Source of the DNA: an uncultured Prevotellaceae bacterium
GTDB taxonomy: Bacteria > Bacteroidota > Bacteroidia > Bacteroidales > Bacteroidaceae
Direction: 5' to 3'
Assembly: GCA_946184125.1 (NCBI GenBank)
Contig: CAMHEL010000016.1
Location: forward strand, 1 to 41,635
Length of the DNA: 41,635 nt
The notes beneath the pieces are model-generated. The model ran no database searches and was not told the DNA's origin. It saw nothing but the letters and a program-made list of their open reading frames with translations. A program made the position numbers and the translations under genes. Numbering within the stretch: the stretch's first letter is position 1; each line of letters opens with the position of its first letter. Positions 1 through 8,038 of this stretch are shown here, piece after piece.

Positions 1-188
1 CTCATGAGTTTGAGCGTTTGGAAACGGCCGACTGGTTCAAGAGCCACGACCCCAAAGATGCCAAGATAGGTAATTTCCGCAAGCAGGAGCTGATTACCCG
101 TCGCTTGGAATCGAAGCATTACTGGTTCCCGCTTCCCGACAAGGATGTCTATCTTTACGAAGGATTTGCTCAAAATCCAGGATGGTAA
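1..188 (+). CDS. SusD/RagB family outer-membrane lipoprotein, C-terminal fragment
   Basis: An open frame enters from the left edge (first full codon at 3) and stops at TAA 186-188, giving 61 residues. The end reads YWFPLPDKDVYLYEGFAQNPGW; the Y/W-F-P-L/I-P segment followed by a terminal N-P-G-W is the usual ending of SusD/RagB glycan-binding lipoproteins. A SusC gene starts 52 nt downstream, and that SusC has its own SusD after it, so this is the SusD of an upstream SusC/D pair, equivalent by position to xusB of the xylan-utilisation locus. Only the tail is visible, so nothing can be said of its signal peptide or binding face. Family assignment is an inference from the C-terminal signature and the context. 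Confidence 0.8.
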   Translation, partial: HEFERLETADWFKSHDPKDAKIGNFRKQELITRRLESKHYWFPLPDKDVYLYEGFAQNPGW

Positions 189-240
189 GGCAATGATTAA
201 TGATTAACGCTAAACGATTAATGATTAATAAGATATTTTT

Positions 241-3192
241 ATGAAAAATATAAAGACAAATATATTTCTCTTTGCCATGTTCGCAGTTGCTCCACTGACG
301 GTCAATGCGCAAGTCGCTGACGATGCAGATGTCCCCGTGGATACTCTCGTGGGCAAAAAGAAAGTCCATGTTGCTTTCCGCGACAAGGATCCCGACCATC
401 TTCTTGGAGGCATTTCCTATATTGACATGGAAGAGCTGCAGAAGAAGGATTATACGACGAGCAGCCTTGAGGACCTGTATGCTCTTGTTGGCGGATGGAA
501 TGGCAACAACCTTTGGGGTATGGACAATGACCGTCTTGACACCAACGACAACAGCAACCTCCCGCTTGTGATTATCGACGGTGTGAAGCGTCCTTCGAAC
601 AATGTGCTTCCTTCAGAAATAGAGCAGGTCACCTTCCTCAAGGGTGCACAGGCCGTGATTCTCTATGGCGCCAAGGCCGCCAAGGGAGCCATCCTCATCA
701 CCACCAAGCGTGGCAAGGTCGATGGCCTTAAGATTGTGGCCAATGCGAACACCGGTTTCCACGTGGCAAAGGAGTTCCCTGAGTATCTCGGCGCAGCCGA
801 ATACATGACCCTTTACAACGAAGCCCGTGTTAATGACTACGCAGACCCGAAGTATACCCAGATGGATATCTACAATCATGCTACGGGTTTGAACCCTTAC
901 CGTTATCCCAACATCAACTACTATTCCGACGAGTATATCCGCAAGATGTACAACCGCTCGGAAGGAACATTGGAAATCCAGGGTGGCGGCCCCAGGGCTC
1001 ACTTCTATACGAATATCAACTACTACCGTTTGGAAGACCTCATCGACTTCGGTATTGCCAAGGACAACTACACCGACCGTTTCAGCGTGCGTGGTAATGT
1101 GGACCTTGTTGTCAACAAGCTCATCACAGGTTTTGCCAACGCAAGTGCCACCTTCTATAATGCCAATAGGAACAAGGGCGATTTCTGGGGTGAGGCCGGC
1201 GGCTTTGATACTAACGGCCAGCAGAAAGGTCTTGGACGTCCCAACTTCCCTGAAAACGCAGCTCCGCTGATACCTATCGATATGGTTGACCCCAATGCCT
1301 CGAAGGCTCTTGCTATCCTCGGCAAGTCGCTCAACCTTCTCCACGGGAAATATTTCCCCGGTGGAACCAAAGCCACCGACCATAATGTGATAGCTGATTG
1401 CTATTTCGGAGGAAGGTCGACCGACGTCAGCAGGCAGTTCCAGTTCGATGCCGGTATCAACTACGATATGAACAAATTCGTCAAGGGCTTGACGTTCAAG
1501 ACGCAGTTTGCCATTGACTACGCAGCCAACTACAGTCTTTCATATGACAACAAGTACGCCGTGTTCATCCCCACCTGGAGTAATTACAACTCAGTGGATG
1601 CCATCGTAGGCCTTACCCAGCAGAACGACGAGATCGTGACAGGTAAAATGACCATGTCGAATGCGAAGTACCGCCAGACCATCAGCTGGAACGGCCATTT
1701 CGACTACGACCATACGTTTGCCAACAAGCACCATGTTACGGGTATGGTTCTGGGCAATATGTTCACCACAACCGCCAGCCAGCAGTACCATCGTTATGCC
1801 AATGCCAACCTTGGCCTTCAGGCTGGTTACGACTACATGGGCCGTTACTTCGGCGATGTGTCATTAGCAGGTGTGCATTCCGCCCGCCTCCCCAAAGGCA
1901 ATCGCGAATCCCTCTCCCATTCTTTCTCTCTCGGCTGGAACCTTGCCAAGGAGAATTTCATGAAGAACAGCTTTGTCGATGACCTGATGCTCAGCGCCTC
2001 CTACAGCAATCTGAGCGAGGATATCGACATCTATATGGGCAACGATAACTTCTATATCTATGAAGCCCTGTGGTCGACGACTGGCAGTGGGTTCTACTGG
2101 AACGAAGGTTCAACTACCGACCTTACCTATTCCACCATGAGCAACAACCCCGCTCTCGACTTCGTGCATCGCAAGGAATGGTCGGTAAGTCTTCGTGGCT
2201 CATTCTTCAACAAGTTGATTTCCACCGACCTCACGTTCTTCAACACGGATTTGGATGGCTTTATTATCCAGGACCCCACCAATTTCCCCTCCCACTTGCA
2301 GGGTGGAATCCAGGGTAGCTCGTTCAAGTCGGCCTTCAACAATAACATCCAGAACCGCAAGGGCCTCGACTTCAGCATCACCGCTCAGAAGCAGTTTGGG
2401 CAGCTTTACGCAAGTCTTGGCGTCGTCGGTACCTATCTCACCACGGAATACACCAAGTATGATGAACTCGTTGAGGACGATTACCAGCACGTAGAGGGCC
2501 GTCCTATCGATGTGCTTTGGGGTTACAAGTGCCAGGGCTTCTATAATGTTGATGATTTCGATGTGGTTCAAACCACCGATGGCAAAACAAGGTTGGAGTT
2601 GAAGAAAACCCTTCCCGCTTCCAAGCTTGGTGGCACCATCCAGCCAGGTGACTTGAAATACGAGGATGTGAACGGCGACGGCCTCATCACCACCCGCGAC
2701 AAAGTCGACCTCGGCAAGAATGGCGCTTTTGGCGCTCCCCTCACCTTCGGTGTGAACCTGACGCTGAAGTATAAGAACTTCACGCTCTTCATGCTTGGCA
2801 ACGGCCAGTTCGGAGCTTATGGGATGAAGAACGGCTCTTATTTCTACATGGATGAGGAAGCCAAGTACTCCGTGAATGCTCGTGGCCGTTGGACTCCCTC
2901 CACCGCCAGTACCGCCACTCATCCCCGTCTCACCACATCGAGCCATGTTCACAACTCGTCGAACTCCACCTTCTGGCGCTACAGCACCGACCGTTTCAAC
3001 CTCCGCAAGGTGCAGCTCACTTACGACTTCCCGCAGGAAATGTTTGCCGGAAAGGTCGTTAAGGCTCTCTCGGTTTATGTCAACGCCAATGACCTCCTCA
3101 CCATCTCCAAAGAGCGCAAGTTGATGGAGACCAGCGTTGGTTATGCACCCCAGACACGTTTCTACAATCTCGGTGTTAAGGTAACCCTCTAA
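241..3192 (+). CDS. SusC/RagA family TonB-linked outer-membrane transporter (XusC-like)
   Basis: 983 residues. An N-terminal signal peptide (about residues 1-24, ending VNAQ) is followed directly by a plug domain; the N-terminal carboxypeptidase-regulatory-like domain of many SusC proteins is absent. The plug carries the typical stretch around residues 108-158 (LVIIDGVKR, then EIEQVTFLKG and LYGAKAAKGAILITTKRG). The rest is a TonB-receptor beta-barrel. Known role of the family: TonB-dependent import of oligosaccharides across the outer membrane, capped by the partner SusD. The early segment (LLGGISYIDMEEL, then LEDLYALVGGWNGNNLWGMD) resembles the SusC members of xylan-utilisation loci. It is followed 13 nt later by its SusD. 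The 52-nt gap before it has AT-rich repeats of ATGATTAA and no promoter I recognise, so it is probably read through from the upstream pair. Confidence 0.93.
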   Translation: MKNIKTNIFLFAMFAVAPLTVNAQVADDADVPVDTLVGKKKVHVAFRDKDPDHLLGGISYIDMEELQKKDYTTSSLEDLYALVGGWNGNNLWGMDNDRLDTNDNSNLPLVIIDGVKRPSNNVLPSEIEQVTFLKGAQAVILYGAKAAKGAILITTKRGKVDGLKIVANANTGFHVAKEFPEYLGAAEYMTLYNEARVNDYADPKYTQMDIYNHATGLNPYRYPNINYYSDEYIRKMYNRSEGTLEIQGGGPRAHFYTNINYYRLEDLIDFGIAKDNYTDRFSVRGNVDLVVNKLITGFANASATFYNANRNKGDFWGEAGGFDTNGQQKGLGRPNFPENAAPLIPIDMVDPNASKALAILGKSLNLLHGKYFPGGTKATDHNVIADCYFGGRSTDVSRQFQFDAGINYDMNKFVKGLTFKTQFAIDYAANYSLSYDNKYAVFIPTWSNYNSVDAIVGLTQQNDEIVTGKMTMSNAKYRQTISWNGHFDYDHTFANKHHVTGMVLGNMFTTTASQQYHRYANANLGLQAGYDYMGRYFGDVSLAGVHSARLPKGNRESLSHSFSLGWNLAKENFMKNSFVDDLMLSASYSNLSEDIDIYMGNDNFYIYEALWSTTGSGFYWNEGSTTDLTYSTMSNNPALDFVHRKEWSVSLRGSFFNKLISTDLTFFNTDLDGFIIQDPTNFPSHLQGGIQGSSFKSAFNNNIQNRKGLDFSITAQKQFGQLYASLGVVGTYLTTEYTKYDELVEDDYQHVEGRPIDVLWGYKCQGFYNVDDFDVVQTTDGKTRLELKKTLPASKLGGTIQPGDLKYEDVNGDGLITTRDKVDLGKNGAFGAPLTFGVNLTLKYKNFTLFMLGNGQFGAYGMKNGSYFYMDEEAKYSVNARGRWTPSTASTATHPRLTTSSHVHNSSNSTFWRYSTDRFNLRKVQLTYDFPQEMFAGKVVKALSVYVNANDLLTISKERKLMETSVGYAPQTRFYNLGVKVTL

Positions 3193-3205
3193 AAACAACA
3201 AGAAA

Positions 3206-5023
3206 ATGAAGATAAGAAACACTATTTTGTATTTCATCGGCCTGATTGCTTTCTGCTCCTGCTCAGATATGTTTGAGCCAGCAGATCGTAACTTCCGCCA
3301 TTTGGAAGACCTGACCGAGGAGTCTAAGTATGCCCATGGTCTGCTCATGTACGGCTATGCCCGCCTTCCTTATATGAGGTCGACACAGACAGATATTGCT
3401 ACAGATGACGCTGTGACCAACCTGAGAACCAGCAATTACCTGCTCATGGCTACGGGTTCGTGGGCAGCCGACAACAACCCCATGACGCAATGGAACACCT
3501 GCAAGGAAGGCATCCAGTATATCAACCTGTTTCTCTCCATTGTCAATGATGTGAAGTGGGCTCCCAGTGCTGTTTCCAAGCAGCAGATGTTCGTCGACCG
3601 CCTGAAGGGCGAGGCCTTCGGCCTGCGTGCTGTCTTGTATTACTATCTTATTCAGGCTCATGGCGGCTATGCCGACGACGGCACACTCTATGGTGTCCCC
3701 TTGCTGTTGAAAGCCGAAGATGGTAGTTCGGACTTCAATCAACCCCGTGCCACTTTCGCTGACTGTGTGAAGCAAATTTTCGCCGACTGCGACAGTGCAA
3801 TGGCGCTCCTTCCGTTTGACTATAAAGACATCAGCAGCGAAGATGACATCCCGGCAAAATACAAGGCGCTTGGTGCCATCGTCTCTGGCTACAACCTCGT
3901 CTTTGGTATCAAGGCGAGAAACCTCATGTCGGGTAAGGTGGCCGAGGCCGTGAAGGCTCAGGTTGCCCTTTTGGCCGCCAGCCCTGCTTTCCGCGAGCAG
4001 AGCGGTGTGACTTCCGCCCAGGCCGCCACTTATTGCGCCGCTGTGCTCAAGCGCATTGGTGGAATAGATGGCTTTGACCCGACGGGCAACATCTGGTACA
4101 AGAACAAGACCAAGCTTGAGCCCAGTGCAGATGAAATGCCTGAAATGCTCTGGCGCCAAGACCGTGTCAAGGATGCCGAGCAGGAGAAGGAGAACTTTCC
4201 GCCGTCACTTTTCGGCAATGGCCGCGTCAATCCCACCCAGAATTTTGTCGATGCCTTCCCCATGCGCAACGGTCGTCCTATCACTGACCCCAACTCGGGT
4301 TATGACCCCCAAAATCCATACGCCAACCGTGACCCACGTCTTGAAGACAACGTCATCTATAATGGCCAGACATTCAGAAGGTCTGTCATCATAACCGGTA
4401 ATTATACCATCGAGAATAGCGAGCCGTCCAACAATAGAGACAAGATAGCCACATCGACACGCACGGGTTATTATTTGAAGAAACTTCTTCGCGACGATGT
4501 CAACCCCTTGGGAAGCTCCCTTATCGAGCAGCAGCACATCTATCCCCGCATCCGTTATACTGAAATCTTCCTTGCCTACGCAGAAGCAGCCAATGACGCA
4601 TGGGGACCAAAGGGCGACCCGACCGGTGTCGGTTTCACCGCATACGACGTGATCAAGGCCATCCGTGTTCGTGCCGGTCTTGGCACGAACGAGATAGGTC
4701 AGCCGCTTCCCGAAGGCGATGCTTATCTTGAGGAGTGCGCCAACGACCAGGCCAGGATGACCGACCTCATCCGTAACGAGCGCCGCATAGAGCTCAGCTT
4801 TGAGAACAAGCGCTTCTGGGATCTCCGCCGCTGGATGCTGCCTCTCAATGAAATGACCAAAGGCATCAGCATTGACCGCAACGATGCTACCGATGAGCTC
4901 ACCTATAAAATCATAGAGGTGGAGAAGCGTGAATACGACAACTCTTACCAGCTCTACGGACCAATTCCGAAAGAGGAAGTGCTCAAATGGAGCAACCTCA
5001 AGCAAAACAGGGGTTGGCGATAA
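3206..5023 (+). CDS. SusD/RagB family glycan-binding lipoprotein (XusD-like)
   Basis: 605 residues. The N-terminus is a lipoprotein signal with Cys17 and Cys19 (AFCSCSD), so the mature protein is lipidated and, by family knowledge, exposed on the cell surface. The body fits SusD: TPR-like helices with the segment ALGAIVSGYNLVFGIKARNLMSGKVAEAVK, and the conserved C-terminal part with EIFLAYAEAAND and IRNERRIELSFENKRFWDLRRW (about residues 455-550), which is diagnostic for RagB/SusD. The protein ends NLKQNRGWR, like the N-P-G-W end of the upstream fragment. It forms a lid on the SusC partner encoded 13 nt upstream. The substrate is inferred as xylan-type glycan from gene order only. Confidence 0.93.
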   Translation: MKIRNTILYFIGLIAFCSCSDMFEPADRNFRHLEDLTEESKYAHGLLMYGYARLPYMRSTQTDIATDDAVTNLRTSNYLLMATGSWAADNNPMTQWNTCKEGIQYINLFLSIVNDVKWAPSAVSKQQMFVDRLKGEAFGLRAVLYYYLIQAHGGYADDGTLYGVPLLLKAEDGSSDFNQPRATFADCVKQIFADCDSAMALLPFDYKDISSEDDIPAKYKALGAIVSGYNLVFGIKARNLMSGKVAEAVKAQVALLAASPAFREQSGVTSAQAATYCAAVLKRIGGIDGFDPTGNIWYKNKTKLEPSADEMPEMLWRQDRVKDAEQEKENFPPSLFGNGRVNPTQNFVDAFPMRNGRPITDPNSGYDPQNPYANRDPRLEDNVIYNGQTFRRSVIITGNYTIENSEPSNNRDKIATSTRTGYYLKKLLRDDVNPLGSSLIEQQHIYPRIRYTEIFLAYAEAANDAWGPKGDPTGVGFTAYDVIKAIRVRAGLGTNEIGQPLPEGDAYLEECANDQARMTDLIRNERRIELSFENKRFWDLRRWMLPLNEMTKGISIDRNDATDELTYKIIEVEKREYDNSYQLYGPIPKEEVLKWSNLKQNRGWR

Positions 5024-5064
5024 TTGAAATCTATATATCATAAAATGTTCAAATACATATAATT

Positions 5065-6192
5065 ATGATGAGACTAAAGAAATATATATACGCAGCAGCG
5101 TTGGGAGCGCTCTCTCTTACTTATACATCTTGCTATAATGCAGATAATGAGTTCCCTGACTATGAAAAAGGAACGACGGCCTACTTCGCCTATCAGTTCC
5201 CCGTACGTACCCTCATCCTTGGCAACGACATCTACGACAACACGCTCGACAACGAGCACAAATGCCGCATTTGGTCGACCATGGGCGGTGCTTACGGCGG
5301 GCGTGACGCTTATGTAGACATCGCCGTTGATGAGTCGCTCTGCAACAACCTCTGGTTCGTCGATGCCGGTGGTAACCCGTCCACCCCAGTGCTACCCATG
5401 CCCACAGCCTACTATCATCTCTCATCCAATGTCATTCCCTACAAAGGTGAGCCTCGCGGATATGTGGAAGTGCAGTTCACCGATGCATTCTTCGCCGATG
5501 CAAAAGCCGTACAGAACACTTATGTCATTCCTATCGTGATGACGGGTGTGAAAGGCATTGACCATATTCTCACTGGTACCCCACGTGAAGGCCTCAATCC
5601 CTCGCGTTCGAATACAGAGGACTGGGATGTGCTTGCCAAGGACTATGTGCTTTACTGCGTGAAGTATATGAACCCCTGGCAAGGCAAGTATATCCGCCGT
5701 GGCGTCGACAATGTGACAGAGAAAGGCGTCACCACAACCATCGTGCGCAAGGACATGTCGCTTGTCAATTCCGACTTGGAGCATTACAAGGAGAACCCGG
5801 TGAACCAGAACGACGAGATATGCGGCATCACCACGAAGAACATGTCGCAGGCCATCTTCCCCGTGTCGTTCAAAACCTCTGGCGCTTCACGTTCGTGCAA
5901 CCTCATTCTCACCTTCGACGGGAATAAGTGCACCATATCCACCGACGACGAGAACGTCGAGGCTTTCGGCTCGGGCGAATTCATTGTCAAGGGAACGGAG
6001 AGGGCCGAATATAAGGACTATCAGTGGGGCAGCAACAATGGCCAGCCTGTGCAGCGCGACATTCTCCGCCTGTCCTACAATGTGAACTTCACCAACAGCG
6101 ACCTTCAGATTACCACCAATGATACTCTTGTTGTTCAGACTCGTGAGTCGAACAAGAAAGAATTCTTCTCACCCAAATACGTTACACCATAA
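5065..6192 (+). CDS. Surface lipoprotein with DUF1735-like N-terminal domain, XusE position
   Basis: 375 residues. A lipoprotein signal ends at Cys23 (LTYTSCYN); the second Met (codon 2) is an equally possible start. The N-terminal half (about 30-180) has the beta-rich pattern of DUF1735-type SusCD-associated proteins (FPDYEKGTTAYFAYQFPVRTL at its start, then VPIVMTG-like VIPIVMTGVKG). The C-terminal half (about 200-370) is a second beta-rich domain resembling the DUF5627-type domain of these lipoproteins. It lies 41 nt after SusD and 15 nt before the GH10-like gene, exactly the xusE slot between xusD and xyn10 in Prevotella/Bacteroides xylan loci. The likely role is a surface glycan-binding protein. 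Domain names are my recognition from sequence and are not verified by a profile search. Confidence 0.75.
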   Translation: MMRLKKYIYAAALGALSLTYTSCYNADNEFPDYEKGTTAYFAYQFPVRTLILGNDIYDNTLDNEHKCRIWSTMGGAYGGRDAYVDIAVDESLCNNLWFVDAGGNPSTPVLPMPTAYYHLSSNVIPYKGEPRGYVEVQFTDAFFADAKAVQNTYVIPIVMTGVKGIDHILTGTPREGLNPSRSNTEDWDVLAKDYVLYCVKYMNPWQGKYIRRGVDNVTEKGVTTTIVRKDMSLVNSDLEHYKENPVNQNDEICGITTKNMSQAIFPVSFKTSGASRSCNLILTFDGNKCTISTDDENVEAFGSGEFIVKGTERAEYKDYQWGSNNGQPVQRDILRLSYNVNFTNSDLQITTNDTLVVQTRESNKKEFFSPKYVTP

Positions 6193-6207
6193 TAGGAGGC
6201 TAAGAAT

Positions 6208-7902
6208 ATGAACAAGAATTTTAGAAACGGTCTCTTGATGCTTGCAGTGGGAGCACTTGCCGTCTCCTGTGCTGACTATAATGTGACAGATGATTTCACT
6301 GCTCAGCCCGATCCCACTTTCGTAGAGCCTTACAAGGATTACGGGCCTGTCAAGTCTTACATCGACAGGACCAAGTATCCTAACCTGTCTCTTGGTGCAA
6401 CACTGAGAGTAACCGACTTCAACAAGCAGGATCTGGCCCATTCGGCAGCCATCACCAATTTCGACGATGTCGCTTTTGGCAACACCCTGATGTCGGGCGC
6501 GATTGTCAGCGAGAAAGGCGTGATGAACTTCCTCGATATGAGTGACCTTCTCGACCATGTCGAGGAAATCGGTGCCAATGTGTTCGGCAGTCCCATCGCT
6601 GCCAATGCCAATCAGGCCGATGCATGGTTGAATAATCTTACTGCTCCTATTGAAATCGCCGTCGACCCAATCGAAGACAAGTTCGTCGACTACACCACCA
6701 TGGAGGAGTTCACTGGTACCATCAAGAGGAACGGACAGGGCAGCAACAAGGTCGGTATCGTAAAGAATTACGATGGAAGCGACAATGCCCTTAAAGTTCC
6801 CAAGAGAGCCAGGGTTTACATCGTCGAAGGCTTTGACCTTGAGCCAAAGGGCCTTTACACCATCACGTTCTATGCAAAGGTGGATAACATCACTACGGAT
6901 GAGACGATTATCTGCAATTTCGCTGGCAAGACGATCCAGGAAGGCTCAGGCGATAAGGCGTCTGACAAGAAGTTCCCTATCAAGCCTGATAAGTGGAACA
7001 AAATCACCCTTGAGGACCTGAGTCCGGCAGAAGATGCCACCGAGGGCTTCCTCATGATTGAGGGTAACCTTAACGCTGATGTGTATATCAAGACGGTCAG
7101 CGTGGTTCACAATCCCGACAACCACCGCCCGCAGACTCCTCAGGAGTTGAACGACACCGTCCACTACGCGCTTAACACCTGGTGCGACGGTTTGATGAAG
7201 ATTAACGCTGGCCGTATCAAGTCGTTCGACCTCATCGACGAGCCCATCGACTCCAAGTCACAACTTGAAAACGGAATGTACGACCTGAAGCACTCCACCG
7301 AGAAAATCTTCTGGCAGGATGTTGTGGGCAGTGAAAACTACGCTCCGGCCGTGGCAAGGGCAGCCAGGGCAGCTTACGCAAAGTATGAGGGCAACCCAGC
7401 CGATCTGAGGTTCTTTATCAGTGAGTCGGGTCTTGACGACCCCAAGAAAGTGGAGAGCCTCAAATATTGGATAGGCATCTGGGATGCCAATGGAGCAGCA
7501 ATTGATGGTATCAATGCCAAGTTAAATCTGTTCTACAGCGAGGATAATGCTGTACAGGCAGCCAACGTGGCTTCTCTTAACCAAATGCTTGACAATCTCG
7601 CCGCCACAGGCAAATTAATCCGTCTGTCCAACTTCGATATCAAGTATCAGGACGGAGAGGGGACAAATGTCACCGCAAAAGAGATTTCCGCTGAGCAGCG
7701 TCAGAAGCTTGCCGACTACTATGGCTACGTCATCAAGAGCTACATGAACAAGATACCACATGAGAAGCAGGCGGGTATCTGCAAGGGCAACCTGTCGGAT
7801 ACAACCGACCCCGTGGGCCTTTGGTCGGTCGACCCCGATAGCAGAGACTGGGTGCGCACCGCTACCTACAAGGCCTTCTGCGATGCTCTCAGTGGCAAGT
7901 AA
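6208..7902 (+). CDS. GH10-family lipoprotein with inserted CBM-like module; catalytic residues lost (probable pseudoenzyme)
   Basis: 564 residues, lipoprotein signal with Cys21 (ALAVSC). Residues 46-145 and 305-562 align by eye with the two halves of a GH10 xylanase barrel. They are split by a beta-rich module (about 150-300) like the CBM4-type insert of Prevotella Xyn10C-type enzymes. The acid/base Glu is kept (Glu345 in SFDLIDEPID, family WDVVNE). The nucleophile position of the family ITELD/ISELD motif is Asn475 (RLSNFDI). Other -1 subsite residues are also changed: the HxxxWH motif is Ser128/Ala132/Asn133 (GSPIAAN), the QMH motif is Lys438-Leu-Asn440, and the late QW Trp is Gly527. The reading frame is intact and the fold-defining parts are conserved, so this looks like a maintained protein rather than decay. 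Its place after the XusE-like gene suggests a surface xylan-binding role. Automatic annotation would probably call it endo-1,4-beta-xylanase, which I doubt. Confidence 0.82.
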   Translation: MNKNFRNGLLMLAVGALAVSCADYNVTDDFTAQPDPTFVEPYKDYGPVKSYIDRTKYPNLSLGATLRVTDFNKQDLAHSAAITNFDDVAFGNTLMSGAIVSEKGVMNFLDMSDLLDHVEEIGANVFGSPIAANANQADAWLNNLTAPIEIAVDPIEDKFVDYTTMEEFTGTIKRNGQGSNKVGIVKNYDGSDNALKVPKRARVYIVEGFDLEPKGLYTITFYAKVDNITTDETIICNFAGKTIQEGSGDKASDKKFPIKPDKWNKITLEDLSPAEDATEGFLMIEGNLNADVYIKTVSVVHNPDNHRPQTPQELNDTVHYALNTWCDGLMKINAGRIKSFDLIDEPIDSKSQLENGMYDLKHSTEKIFWQDVVGSENYAPAVARAARAAYAKYEGNPADLRFFISESGLDDPKKVESLKYWIGIWDANGAAIDGINAKLNLFYSEDNAVQAANVASLNQMLDNLAATGKLIRLSNFDIKYQDGEGTNVTAKEISAEQRQKLADYYGYVIKSYMNKIPHEKQAGICKGNLSDTTDPVGLWSVDPDSRDWVRTATYKAFCDALSGK

Positions 7903-7904
7903 AG

Positions 7905-7977
7905 TCATCTGCTGACAGATAATTGCCAGTGAAGAAAAGAAGTCATTCTGTATTCCTGGTAATTATCTATCAGATGA
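7905..7977 (+). terminator. Long imperfect stem-loop between GH10-like gene and CBM-like gene
   Basis: The arm 7905-7927 (TCATCTGCTGACAGATAATT and on to GCCA) pairs with 7956-7977 (TGGTAATTATCTATCAGATGA read in reverse), about 20 bp with one or two mismatches and a loop near 28 nt. It starts two bases after the GH10-like stop codon. No immediate U-tract follows (AAAC), but T-runs come 15-35 nt later. It could be an attenuating terminator or an mRNA-stabilising end between the main locus transcript and the 8039 gene. No clear TAnnTTTG promoter is visible in the remaining 60 nt before 8039. Confidence 0.5.
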
Positions 7978-8038
7978 AACAAAAGTAACATAATCATTTT
8001 TTATCATCTTTTTATTATCTAACTAAATTACTATTTTT

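Noticed and set aside
2200..3348. 382-residue frame on the - strand across the SusC end and SusD start
   Set aside because: It is antisense to two well-supported genes with strong codon bias; no domain is recognisable.
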